64,000 nucleotides of DNA from Andrena cerasifolii (Eukaryota; Arthropoda; Insecta; Hymenoptera; Andrenidae): the NCBI RefSeq assembly GCF_050908995.1, contig NC_135129.1, positions 124,001-188,000 of the forward strand, read 5' to 3'. The notes beneath the pieces were generated by a model. The model was given only the letters and a program-made list of their open reading frames with translations, did not search any database and was not told the origin of the DNA. Numbering within the stretch: the first letter of the stretch is position 1; every line of letters begins with the position of its first letter. Both the position numbers and the translations under genes were made by a program. Of the stretch, positions 41,630 to 54,719 are shown one piece after another.

Positions 41630-43330
41630 AACTAATATCGAAAAACTGATATTGAAAAACCGATATTGAAAAAGCGATATTGAAAAACCAATATTGAAAA
41701 ACTGATATCGAAAAACTGATATTGAAAAACCAATATTGAAAAACCGATATTGAGAAGCAAATATTGAAAAACCGATATTGAAAAACCGATATTGAAAAAC
41801 CGATATTGAAAAACAAATATTGAAAAACCGATATTGAAAAACCGATATTGAAAAACCGATATTAGGACCGATATTGAAAAACCGATATTGAAAAACCGAT
41901 ATTTGGACCGATATTGAAAAACCGATATTGAAAAACCGATATTGAATCCGATATTAGAACCGATATTGAAAAACCGATATTGGAGAACAAATATTGAAAA
42001 ACTGATATTGAAAAACCGATATTGAAAAACCGATATTGAAAACCAAATATTGAAAAACTGATATTGAAAAACCGATATTGAAAAACTGATATTGAAAAAC
42101 CGATATTGAAAAAGCGATATTGAAAAACCGATATTGAAAAAGCGATATTGAAAAACCGATATTGAAAAACAAATATTGAAAAACTGATATCGAAAAACTG
42201 ATATTGAAAAAGCGATATTGAAAAAGCGATATTGAAAAACCAATATTGAAAAACTTACATCGAAAAACTGATATTGAAAAACCGATATTGAAACCGATAT
42301 TAGAACCGATATTGAAAAACCGATATTGAAAAACAAATATTGAAAAACCGATATTCAAAAACCGATATTCAAAAACCGATATTCAAAAACTGATATTGGA
42401 AAACCGATATTCAAAAACCGATACTGAAACCGATATTAGAACCGATATTCAAAAACCGATATTCAAAAACCGATATTCAAAAACCGATATTGAAAACCAA
42501 ATATTGAAAAACTGATATCGAAAAATTGATATTGAAAAACCGATATTGAAAAACCGATATTGAAAAACCGATATTGAATCCGATATTAGAACCGATATTG
42601 AAAAACCGATATTGAAAAACAAATATTGAAAAACCGATATTGAAAAACCGATATTGAAAAACCGATATTAGGACCGATATTGAAAAACCGATATTGAAAA
42701 ACCGATATTAGGACCGATATTGAAAAACCGATATTGGAGAACAAATATTGAAAAACTGATATTGAAAAACCGATGTTGAAAAACCGATATTGAAAACCAA
42801 ATATTGAAAAACTGATATTGAAAAACCGATATTGAAATATCGATATTGAAAAACCTATACCGAAAAACTGATATTGCAAAACCGATATTGAAAAACCGAT
42901 ATTGAAAACCAAATATTGAAAAACTGATATCGAAAAATTGATATTGAAAAACCGATATTGAAAAACCGATATTGAATCCGATATTAGAACCGATATTGAA
43001 AAACCGATATTGGAGAACAAATATTGAAAAACTGATATTGAAAAACCGATGTTGAAAAACCGATATTGAAAACCAAATATTGAAAAACTGATATTGAAAA
43101 ACCGATATTGAAAAATCGATATTGAAAAACCTATACCGAAAAACTGATATTGCAAAACCGATATTGAAAAACCGATATTGAAAAACAAATATTGAAAAAC
43201 TGATATCGAAAAACTGATATTGCAAAACCGATATTGAAACCGATATTGAAACACCTATATCGAAAAACAAATATTGAAAAACCGACATTGAAAAACCGAT
43301 ATTGAAAAACTGATATCGAAAAACTGATAT
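41630..43330 (+). repeat. Mosaic of module M, GAGAAGC segment and the 24/34-kb HOR
   Basis: From about 42,210 to 43,330 the order matches 34.5-35.56 kb (offset 7,764 bp over the CCGATGTTG part). The piece before it is a shortened mosaic: a GAGAAGC unit near 41,755, a rare GATATTTGGACC unit near 41,901 and then a quick switch into GCGATATTG units. One TCGATATTG unit of the cassette reads ATATCGATATTG near 42,838. Extra TTCAAAAAC units are present near 42,360-42,480. Confidence 0.76.
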
Positions 43331-43889
43331 TGAAAAACCGATATTGAAAAAGCGATATTGAAAAACAAATATTGAAAAACTAATATCGAAAAACTGATAT
43401 TGAAAAACCGATATTGAAAAAGCGATATTGAAAAACCAATATTGAAAAACTTATATCGAATCCGATATTAGAACCGATATTGAAAAACCGATATTGAAAA
43501 ACAAATATTGAAAAACCGATATTGGAGAACAAATATTGAAAAACTGATATCGAAAAACTGATATTGAAAAACCGATATTGAAAAACCTATATCGAAAAAC
43601 TGATATTGCAAAACCGATATTGAAAAACCGATATTGAATCCGATATTAGAACCGATATTCAAAAACCGATATTGGAGGACAAATATTGAAAAACTGATAT
43701 TGAAAACCCGATATTGAAAAACCGATATTGAAAAACCGATATTGAATCCGATATTAGAACCGATATTGAAAAACCGATATTGGAGAACAAATATTGAAAA
43801 ACAAATATTGAAAAACCGATATTGAAAAACCGATATTGAAAAACCGATATTAGGACCGATATTGAAAAACCGATATTGAAAAACCGATA

Positions 43890-45396
43890 TTAGGACCGAT
43901 ATTGAAAAACCGATATTGAAAAACCGATATTAGGACCGATATTGAAAAACCGATATTGGAGAACAAATATTGAAAAACTGATATTGAAAAACCGATGTTG
44001 AAAAACCGATATTGAAAACCAAATATTGAAAAACTGATATTGAAAAACCGATATTGAAAAATCGATATTGAAAAACCTATACCGAAAAACTGATATTGCA
44101 AAACCGATATTGAAAAACCGATATTGAAAACCAAATATTGAAAAACTGATATCGAAAAATTGATATTGAAAAACCGATATTGAAAAACCGATATTGAATC
44201 CGATATTAGAACCGATATTGAAAAACCGATATTGGAGAACAAATATTGAAAAACTGATATTGAAAAACCGATGTTGAAAAACCGATATTGAAAACCAAAT
44301 ATTGAAAAACTGATATTGAAAAACCGATATTGAAAAATCGATATTGAAAAACCTATACCGAAAAACTGATATTGCAAAACCGATATTGAAAAACCGATAT
44401 TGAAAAACAAATATTGAAAAACTGATATCGAAAAACTGATATTGCAAAACCGATATTGAAACCGATATTGAAACACCTATATCGAAAAACAAATATTGAA
44501 AAACCGACATTGAAAAACCGATATTGAAAAACTGATATCGAAAAACTGATATTGAAAAACCGATATTGAAAAAGCGATATTGAAAAACAAATATTGAAAA
44601 ACTAATATCGAAAAACTGATATTGAAAAACCGATATTGAAAAAGCGATATTGAAAAACCAATATTGAAAAACTTATATCGAATCCGATATTAGAACCGAT
44701 ATTGAAAAACCGATATTGAAAAACAAATATTGAAAAACCGATATTGGAGAACAAATATTGAAAAACTGATATCGAAAAACTGATATTGAAAAACCGATAT
44801 TGAAAAACCTATATCGAAAAACTGATATTGCAAAACCGATATTGAAAAACCGATATTGAATCCGATATTAGAACCGATATTCAAAAACCGATATTGGAGG
44901 ACAAATATTGAAAAACTGATATTGAAAACCCGATATTGAAAAACCGATATTGAAAAACCGATATTGAATCCGATATTAGAACCGATATTGAAAAACCGAT
45001 ATTGGAGAACAAATATTGAAAAACTGATATTGAAAAACCGATATTGAAAAACCGATATTGAAACCGATATTGAAAAACCTATATCGAAACACAAATATTG
45101 AAAAACCGACATTGAAAAACCGATATTGAAAAACCGATATTGAAAAACCTATATCGAAAAACTGATATTGCAAAACCGATATTGAAAAACCGATATTGAA
45201 TCCGATATTCGAACCGATATTGAAAAACCGATATTGAAAAACAAATATTGAAAAACTGATATCGAAAAACTGATATTGAAAAACCAATATTGAAAAACCG
45301 ATATTGAGAAGCAAATATTGAAAAACCGATATTGAAAAACCGATATTGAAAAACCGATATTGAAAAACAAATATTGAAAAACCGATATTGAAAAAC
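43890..45396 (+). repeat. Second copy of the 30.25-kb segment
   Basis: Constant offset of 13,636 bp from 30,254-31,760, with shared TTCGAACC near 45,207. Downstream, the array continues with TTAGGA units as at 31.8 kb, but a 94-bp group of seven units is missing near 45,640. Confidence 0.85.
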
Positions 45397-45399
45397 CGA

Positions 45400-46290
45400 T
45401 ATTGAAAAACCGATATTAGGACCGATATTGAAAAACCGATATTGAAAAACCGATATTAGGACCGATATTGAAAAACCGATATTGAAAAACCGATATTGAA
45501 TCCGATATTAGAACCGATATTGAAAAACCGATATTGGAGAACAAATATTGAAAAACTGATATTGAAAAACCGATATTGAAAAACCGATATTGAAAACCAA
45601 ATATTGAAAAACTGATATTGAAAAACCGATATTGAAAAAGCGATATTGAAAAACCGATATTGAAAAACCGATATTGAAAAACAAATATTGAAAAACCGAT
45701 ATTGAAAAACCGATATTAAAAAACCGATATTGAAAAACCGATATTGAAAAACCTATATCGAAAAACTGATATTGCAAAACCGATCTTGAAAAACCGATAT
45801 TGAATCCGATATTAGAACCGATATGCAAAAACCGATATTGAAAAACCGATATTGAAAAACAAATATTGAAAAACTGATATCGAAAAACTGATATTGAAAA
45901 ACCGATATTGAAATATCGATATTGAAAAACAAATATTGAAAAACCGATATTGAAAAACCGATATTGAAAAAGCGATATTGAAAAACAAATATTGAAAAAC
46001 CGATATTGAAAAACCGATATTGAAAAACCGATATTGAAAAACCGATATTGAATCCGATATTAGAACCGATATTCAAAAACCGATATTGAATCCGATATTA
46101 GAACCGATATTCAAAAACCGATATTGAATCCGATATTAGAACCGATATTCAAAAACCGATATTGAATCCGATATTAGAACCGATATTGAAAACCAAATAT
46201 TGAAAAACTGATAGTGAAAAACCGATATTGAAAAACCGGTATTGAAAAACCGATATTGAATCCGATATTAGAACCGATATTCAAAAACCG
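45400..46290 (+). repeat. Deleted copy of the 36-37 kb segment
   Basis: Order follows 36.46-37.4 kb but lacks seven consecutive units (12, 12 and five 14-bp units, 94 bp) that hold CCTATACCG, CTCATATTG and a TTAGAA pair. The junction is near 45,635, where CCGATATTG is followed at once by GCGATATTG. Markers CCGATCTTG (near 45,781), GATATGCAAAAACC (near 45,823) and CTGATAGTG (near 46,208) are retained. The 38-bp block is present with three TTC copies near 46,050-46,180. Confidence 0.8.
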
Positions 46291-46299
46291 ATATTGGAG

Positions 46300-48520
46300 G
46301 ACAAATATTGAAAAACTGATATTGAAAACCCGATATTGAAAAACCGATATTGAAAAACCGATATTGAAAAACCGATATTAGGACCGATATTGAAAAACCG
46401 ATATTGAAAAACCGATATTGAATCCGATATTAGAACCGATATTGAAAAACCGATATTGGAGAACAAATATTGAAAAACTGATATTGAAAAACCGATATTG
46501 AAAAACCGATATTGAAAACCAAATATTGAAAAACTGATATTGAAAAACCGATATTGAAAAACCGATATTGAAAAACCTATACCGAAAAACTGATATTGAA
46601 AAACCGATATTGAAACCGATATTAGAACCGATATTGAAAAACCGATATTGAAAAAGCGATATTGAAAAACCGATATTGAAAAACCGATATTGAAAAACAA
46701 ATATTGAAAAACCGATATTGAAAAACCGATATTAAAAAACCGATATTGAAAAACCCATATTGAAAAACCTATATCGAAAAACTGATATTGCAAAACCGAT
46801 CTTGAAAAACCGATATTGAATCCGATATTAGAACCGATATTCAAAAACCGATATTGAAAAACCGATATTGAAAAACAAATATTGAAAAACTGATATCGAA
46901 AAACTGATATTGAAAAACCGATATTGAAATATCGATATTGAAAAACAAATATTGAAAAACCGATATTGAAAAACCGATATTGAAAAACCGATATTGAAAA
47001 AGCGATATTGAAAAACAAATATTGAAAAACCGATATTGAAAAACCGATATTAGGACCGATATTGAAAAACCGATATTAGGACCGATATTGAAAAACCGAT
47101 ATTGAAAAACCGATATTGAATCCGATATTAGAACCGATATTGAAAAACCGATATAGGAGAACAAATATTGAAAAACTGATATTGAAAAACCGATATTGAA
47201 AAACCGATATTGAAAAACCGATATTGAAAAAGCGATATTGAAAAACAAATATTGAAAAACTTATATCGAATCCGATATTAGAACCGATATTGAAAAACCG
47301 ATATTGAAAAACAAATATTGAAAACCCGATATTGGAGAACAAATATCGAAAAACTGATATTGAAAAAGCGATATTGAAAAAGCGATATTGAAAAAGCGAT
47401 ATTGAAAAACCGATATTGAAAAACCGATATTGAAAAACCGGTATTGAAAAACCTATATCGAAAAACTGATATTGCAAAACCGATATTGAAACCGATATTG
47501 AAACACCTATATCGAAAAACAAATATTGAAAAACCGACATTGAAAAACCGATATTGAAAAACCGATATTGAAAAACAAATATTGAAAAACTGATATTGCA
47601 AAACCGATATTGAAAAACCGATATTGAAAAACTTATATCGAAAAACTGATATTGCAAAACCGATATTGAAAAACCGATATTGAAACCGATATTGAAAAAC
47701 CGATATTAGGACCGATATTGAAAAACCGATATTGAAAAACCGATATTGAAAAACCGATATTAGGACCGATATTGAAAAACCGATATTGAAAAACCGATAT
47801 TGAATCCGATATTAGAACCGATATTGAAAAACCGATATTGAAAAACTGATATTGCAAAACCGATATTCAAAAACCGATATTGCAACCGATATTAGAACCG
47901 ATATTCAAAAACCGATATTGAAAACCAAATATTGAACAACTGATATCAAAAAACTGATATTGAAAAACCGATATTGAAAAACAAATATTGAAAAACCGAT
48001 ATTGAAAAACCGATATTGAAAAACCGATATTAGGACCGATATTGAAAAACCGATATTAGGACCGATATTGAAAAACCGATATTGAAAAACCGATATTGAA
48101 TCCGATATTAGAACCGATATTGAAAAACCGATATTGGAGAACAAATATTGAAAAACTGATATTGAAAAACCGATATTGAAAAACCGATATTGAAAACCAA
48201 ATATTGAAAAACTGATATTGAAAAACCGATATTGAAAAACCGATATTGAAAAACCTATACCGAAAAACTGATATTGCAAAACCGATATTGAAAAACCGAT
48301 ATTGAAAAACAAATATTGAAAAACTGATATCGAAAAACTGATATTGAAAAACAAATATTGAAAAACCGATATTGAAAAACCGATATTGAAAAACCGATAT
48401 TGAAAAACCGATATTGAAAAACCTATATCGAAAAACTGATATTGCAAAACCGATATTGAATCCGATATTAGAACCGATATTGAAAAACCGATATTGAATC
48501 CGATATTAGAACCGATATTC
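46300..48520 (+). repeat. Third copy of the 20.5-kb block
   Basis: Matches 31.8-33.4 kb at an offset of 14,558 bp and continues like 21.8-22.65 kb at about 25,868 bp beyond the point where the 31.8-kb copy ends. Markers: CCCATATTG at 46,754, CGATATAGGAG near 47,149 and GAACAAC near 47,933. Confidence 0.84.
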
Positions 48521-48539
48521 AAAAACCGATATTGAATCC

Positions 48540-49915
48540 GATATTAGAACCGATATTCAAAAACCGATATTGAAAAACAAATATTGAAAAACTGATATCG
48601 AAAAACTGATATTGAAAAACCGATATTGAAAAACAAATATTGAAAAACTGATATCGAAAAACTGATATTGAAAAACCGATATTGAAAAAGCGATATTGAA
48701 AAACCGATATTGAAAAACAAATATTGAAAAACTGATATCGAAAAACTGATATTGAAAAACCGATATTGAAAAAGCGATATTGAAAAACCGATATTGAAAA
48801 ACAAATATTGAAAAACTGATATCGAAAAACTGATATTGAAAAACAAATATTGAAAAACCGATATTGAAAAACCGATATTGAAAAACCTATATCGAAAAAC
48901 TGATATTGAAAAACCGATATTGAAACCGATATTAGAACCGATATTGAAAAACCGATATTGAAAAACAAATATTGAAAAACCGATATTCAAAAACCGATAT
49001 TCAAAAACCGATATTCAAAAACTGATATTGGAAAACCGATATTCAAAAACCGATACTGAAACCGATATTAGAACCGATATTCAAAAACCGATATTCAAAA
49101 ACCGATATTGAAAACCAAATATTGAAAAACTGATATCGAAAAATTGATATTGAAAAACCGATATTGAAAAACCGATATTGAAAAACCGATATTGAATCCG
49201 ATATTAGAACCGATATTGAAAAACCGATATTGAAAAACAAATATTGAAAAACCGATATTGAAAAACCGATATTGAAAAACCGATATTAGGACCGATATTG
49301 AAAAACCGATATTGAAAAACTGATATTAGGACCGATATTGAAAAACCGATATTGGAGAACAAATATTGAAAAACTGATATTGAAAAACCGATGTTGAAAA
49401 ACCGATATTGAAAACCAAATATTGAAAAACTGATATTGAAAAACCGATATTGAAAAATCGATATTGAAAAACCTATACCGAAAAACTGATATTGCAAAAC
49501 CGATATTGAAAAACCGACATTGAAAACCAAATATTGAAAAACTGATATCGAAAAATTGATATTGAAAAACCGATATTGAAAAACCGATATTGAATCCGAT
49601 ATTAGAACCGATATTGAAAAACCGATATTGGAGAACAAATATTGAAAAACTGATATTGAAAAACCGATGTTGAAAAACCGATATTGAAAACCAAATATTG
49701 AAAAACTGATATTGAAAAACCGATATTGAAAAATCGATATTGAAAAACCGATATTGAAAACCAAATATTGAAAAACTGATATTGAAAAACCGATATTGAA
49801 AAACCGATATTGAAAAACCTATACCGAAAAACTGATATTGCAAAACCGATATTGAAAAACCGATATTGAAAAACAAATATTGAAAAACTGATATCGAAAA
49901 ACTGATATTGAAAAA
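48540..49915 (+). repeat. CTGATATCG-rich block and CCGATGTTG cassette
   Basis: The segment from 49,043 is repeated from 51,441 at an offset of 2,398 bp. Both copies carry the rare CTGATATTAGG unit (49,320 and 51,718) where other copies have CCGATATTAGG. A private CCGACATTG lies near 49,514. The CTGATATCG-rich part has single CTGATATCG units only and ends in CCTATATCG where the related blocks have CTTACATCG. Confidence 0.8.
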
Positions 49916-50763
49916 CAAATATTGAAAAACCGATATTGAAAAACCGATATTGAAAAACCGATATTGAAAAACCGATATTGAAAAACCTATATCGAAAAAC
50001 TGATATTGCAAAACCGATATTGAATCCGATATTAGAACCGATATTGAAAAACCGATATTGAATCCGATATTAGAACCGATATTCAAAAACCGATATTGAA
50101 TCCGATATTAGAACCGATATTCAAAAACCGATATTGAAAAACAAATATTGAAAAACTGATATCGAAAAACTGATATTGAAAAACCGATATTGAAAAACAA
50201 ATATTGAAAAACTGATATCGAAAAACTGATATTGAAAAACCGATATTGAAAAAGCGATATTGAAAAACCGATATTGAAAAACAAATATTGAAAAACTGAT
50301 ATCGAAAAACTGATATCGAAAAACTGATATTGAAAAACCGATATTGAAAAAGCGATATTGAAAAACCGATATTGAAAAACAAATATTGAAAAACTGATAT
50401 CGAAAAACTGATATTGAAAAAGCGATATTGAAAAAGCGATATTGAAAAACCAATATTGAAAAACTTACATCGAAAAACTGATATTGAAAAACCGATATTG
50501 AAACCGATATTAGAACCGATATTGAAAAACCGATATTGAAAAACAAATATTGAAAAACCGATATTCAAAAACCGATATTCAAAAACCGATATTCAAAAAC
50601 TGATATTGGAAAACCGATATTCAAAAACCGATACTGAAACCGATATTAGAACCGATATTCAAAAACCGATATTCAAAAACCGATATTGAAAACCAAATAT
50701 TGAAAAACTGATATCGAAAAATTGATATTGAAAAACCGATATTGAAAAACTGATATTGAAAAA
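49916..50763 (+). repeat. 0.85-kb cassette, copy 1 of 3
   Basis: Starts at a CAAATATTG unit followed by four CCGATATTG units, CCTATATCG, a TTGCAAAA unit and three TTAGAA pairs, and continues into the CTGATATCG-rich block. The same start occurs at 50,764 (offset 848) and 51,814 (offset 1,898). Confidence 0.8.
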
Positions 50764-51813
50764 CAAATATTGAAAAACCGATATTGAAAAACCGATATTG
50801 AAAAACCGATATTGAAAAACCGATATTGAAAAACCTATATCGAAAAACTGATATTGCAAAACCGATATTGAATCCGATATTAGAACCGATATTGAAAAAC
50901 CGATATTGAATCCGATATTAGAACCGATATTCAAAAACCGATATTGAATCCGTTATTAGAACCGATATTCAAAAACCGATATTGAAAAACAAATATTGAA
51001 AAACTGATATCGAAAAACTGATATTGAAAAACCGATATTGAAAAACAAATATTGAAAAACTGATATCGAAAAACTGATATTGAAAAACCGATATTGAAAA
51101 AGCGATATTGAAAAACCGATATTGAAAAACAAATATTGAAAAACTGATATCGAAAAACTGATATTGAAAAACCGATATTGAAAAAGCGATATTGAAAAAC
51201 CGATATTGAAAAACAAATATTGAAAAACTGATATCGAAAAACTGATATTGAAAAAGCGATATTGAAAAAGCGATATTGAAAAACCAATATTGAAAAACTT
51301 ACATCGAAAAACTGATATTGAAAAACCGATATTGAAACCGATATTAGAACCGATATTGAAAAACCGATATTGAAAAACAAATATTGAAAAACCGATATTC
51401 AAAAACCGATATTCAAAAACTGATATTGGAAAACCGATATTCAAAAACCGATACTGAAACCGATATTAGAACCGATATTCAAAAACCGATATTCAAAAAC
51501 CGATATTGAAAACCAAATATTGAAAAACTGATATCGAAAAATTGATATTGAAAAACCGATATTGAAAAACCGATATTGAAAAACCGATATTGAATCCGAT
51601 ATTAGAACCGATATTGAAAAACCGATATTGAAAAACAAATATTGAAAAACCGATATTGAAAAACCGATATTGAAAAACCGATATTAGGACCGATATTGAA
51701 AAACCGATATTGAAAAACTGATATTAGGACCGATATTGAAAAACCGATATTGGAGAACAAATATTGAAAAACTGATATTGAAAAACCGATGTTGAAAAAC
51801 CGATATTGAAAAC
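50764..51813 (+). repeat. 0.85-kb cassette, copy 2 of 3
   Basis: Joined directly to copy 1 by a CTGATATTG unit near 50,750. It carries a private CCGTTATTAG near 50,950. Two 14-bp units are lost relative to copy 1, so the offset drops from 848 to 820. It then runs on into the shared CTGATATTAGG segment. Confidence 0.8.
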
Positions 51814-53480
51814 CAAATATTGAAAAACCGATATTGAAAAACCGATATTGAAAAACCGATATTGAAAAACCGATATTGAAAAACCTATATCGAAAAACTG
51901 ATATTGCAAAACCGATATTGAATCCGATATTAGAACCGATATTGAAAAACCGATATTGAATCCGATATTAGAACCGATATTCAAAAACCGATATTGAATC
52001 CGATATTAGAACCGATATTCAAAAACCGATATTGAAAAACAAATATTGAAAAACTGATATCGAAAAACTGATATTGAAAAACCGATATTGAAAAACAAAT
52101 ATTGAAAAACTGATATCGAAAAACTGATATTGAAAAACCGATATTGAAAAAGCGATATTGAAAAACCGATATTGAAAAACAAATATTGAAAAACTGATAT
52201 CGAAAAACTGATATCGAAAAACTGATATTGAAAAACCGATATTGAAAAAGCGATATTGAAAAACCGATATTGAAAAACAAATATTGAAAAACTGATATCG
52301 AAAAACTGATATTGAAAAAGCGATATTGAAAAAGCGATATTGAAAAACCAATATTGAAAAACTTACATCGAAAAACTGATATTGAAAAACCGATATTGAA
52401 ACCGATATTAGAACCGATATTGAAAAACCGATATTGAAAAACAAATATTGAAAAACCGATATTCAAAAACCGATATTCAAAAACCGATATTCAAAAACTG
52501 ATATTGGAAAACCGATATTCAAAAACCGATACTGAAACCGATATTAGAACCGATATTCAAAAACCGATATTCAAAAACCGATATTGAAAACCAAATATTG
52601 AAAAACTGATATCGAAAAATTGATATTGAAAAACCGATATTGAAAAACCGATATTGAAAAACCGATATTGAATCCGATATTAGAACCGATATTGAAAAAC
52701 CGATATTGAAAAACAAATATTGAAAAACCGATATTGAAAAACCGATATTGAAAAACCGATATTAGGACCGATATTGAAAAACCGATATTGAAAAACCGAT
52801 ATTAGGACCGATATTGAAAAACCGATATTGGAGAACAAATATTGAAAAACTGATATTGAAAAACCGATGTTGAAAAACCGATATTGAAAACCAAATATTG
52901 AAAAACTGATATTGAAAAACCGATATTGAAAAATCGATATTGAAAAACCTATACCGAAAAACTGATATTGCAAAACCGATATTGAAAAACCGATATTGAA
53001 AACCAAATATTGAAAAACTGATATCGAAAAATTGATATTGAAAAACCGATATTGAAAAACCGATATTGAATCCGATATTAGAACCGATATTGAAAAACCG
53101 ATATTGGAGAACAAATATTGAAAAACTGATATTGAAAAACCGATGTTGAAAAACCGATATTGAAAACCAAATATTGAAAAACTGATATTGAAAAACCGAT
53201 ATTGAAAAATCGATATTGAAAAACCTATACCGAAAAACTGATATTGCAAAACCGATATTGAAAAACCGATATTGAAAAACAAATATTGAAAAACTGATAT
53301 CGAAAAACTGATATTGCAAAACCGATATTGAAACCGATATTGAAACACCTATATCGAAAAACAAATATTGAAAAACAGACATTGAAAAACCGATATTGAA
53401 AAACTGATATCGAAAAACTGATATTGAAAAACCGATATTGAAAAAGCGATATTGAAAAACAAATATTGAAAAAACGATAT
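51814..53480 (+). repeat. 0.85-kb cassette, copy 3 of 3, running into a doubled CCGATGTTG cassette
   Basis: Near 51,814 the order jumps from the CCGATGTTG cassette to the cassette start. Compared with 49.4-49.9 kb, 500 bp are missing (offset 2,398 before the jump, 1,898 after). The remainder matches 50.0-50.75 kb and then the doubled CCGATGTTG cassette with GAAACACC near 53,343. Private changes are CAGACATTG near 53,376 and an AAAAAACGATATTGG unit near 53,470. Confidence 0.8.
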
Positions 53481-53489
53481 TGGAGAACA

Positions 53490-54660
53490 AATATTGAAAA
53501 ACTGATATCGAAAAACTGATATTGAAAAACCGATATTGAAAAACCTATATCGAAAAACTGATATTGCAAAACCGATATTGAAAAACCGATATTGAATCCG
53601 ATATTAGAACCGATATTCAAAAACCGATATTGGAGGACAAATATTGAAAAACTGATATTGAAAACCCGATATTGAAAAACCGATATTGAAAAACCGATAT
53701 TGAAAAACCGATATTGAATCCGATATTAGAACCGATATTGAAAAACCGATATTGGAGAACAAATATTGAAAAACTGATATTGAAAAACCGATATTGAAAA
53801 ACCGATATTGAAACCGATATTGAAAAACCTATATCGAAACACAAATATTGAAAAACCGACATTGAAAAACCGATATTGAAAAACCGATATTGAAAAACCT
53901 ATAGCGAAAAACTGATATTGCAAAGCCGATATTGAAAAACCGATATTGAATCCGATATTAGAACCGATATTGAAAAACCGATATTGAAAAACAAATATTG
54001 AAAAACTGATATCGAAAAACTGATATTGAAAAACCAATATTGAAAAACCGATATTGAGAAGCAAATATTGAAAAACCGATATTGAAAAACCGATATTGAA
54101 AAACCGATATTGAAAAACAAATATTGAAAAACCGATATTGAAAAACCGATATTGAAAAACCGATATTGAAAAACCGATATTAGGACCGATATTGAAAAAC
54201 CGATATTGAAAAACCGATATTAGGACCGATATTGAAAAACCGATATTGAAAAACCGATATTGAATCCGATATTAGAACCGATATTGAAAAACCGATATTG
54301 GAGAACAAATATTGAAAAACTGATATTGAAAAACCGATATTGAAAAACCGATATTGAAAACCAAATATTGAAAAACTGATATTGAAAAACCGATATTGAA
54401 AAACCGATATTGAAAAACCTATACCGAAAAACTCATATTGAAAAACCGATATTGAAACCGATATTAGAACCGATATTGAAAAACCGATATTGAAAAAGCG
54501 ATATTGAAAAACCGATATTGAAAAACCGATATTGAAAAACAAATATTGAAAAACCGATATTGAAAAACCGATATTAAAAAACCGATATTGAAAAACCGAT
54601 ATTGAAAAACCTATATCGAAAAACTGATATTGCAAAACCGATCTTGAAAAACCGATATTG
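53490..54660 (+). repeat. Copy of the 38.5-39.7 kb segment
   Basis: Order matches 38,522-39,690 at an offset of 14,968 bp in its left part, including GGAGGAC (53,632), the GAAACACAAATATTG unit and CTCATATTG at 54,432. Private changes are CCTATAGCG near 53,901 and a TTGCAAAGCC unit near 53,920. The match stops near 54,650. Confidence 0.8.
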
Positions 54661-54719
54661 AAAAACCTATACCGAAAAACTCATATTGAAAAACCGATAT
54701 TGAAACCGATATTAGAACC

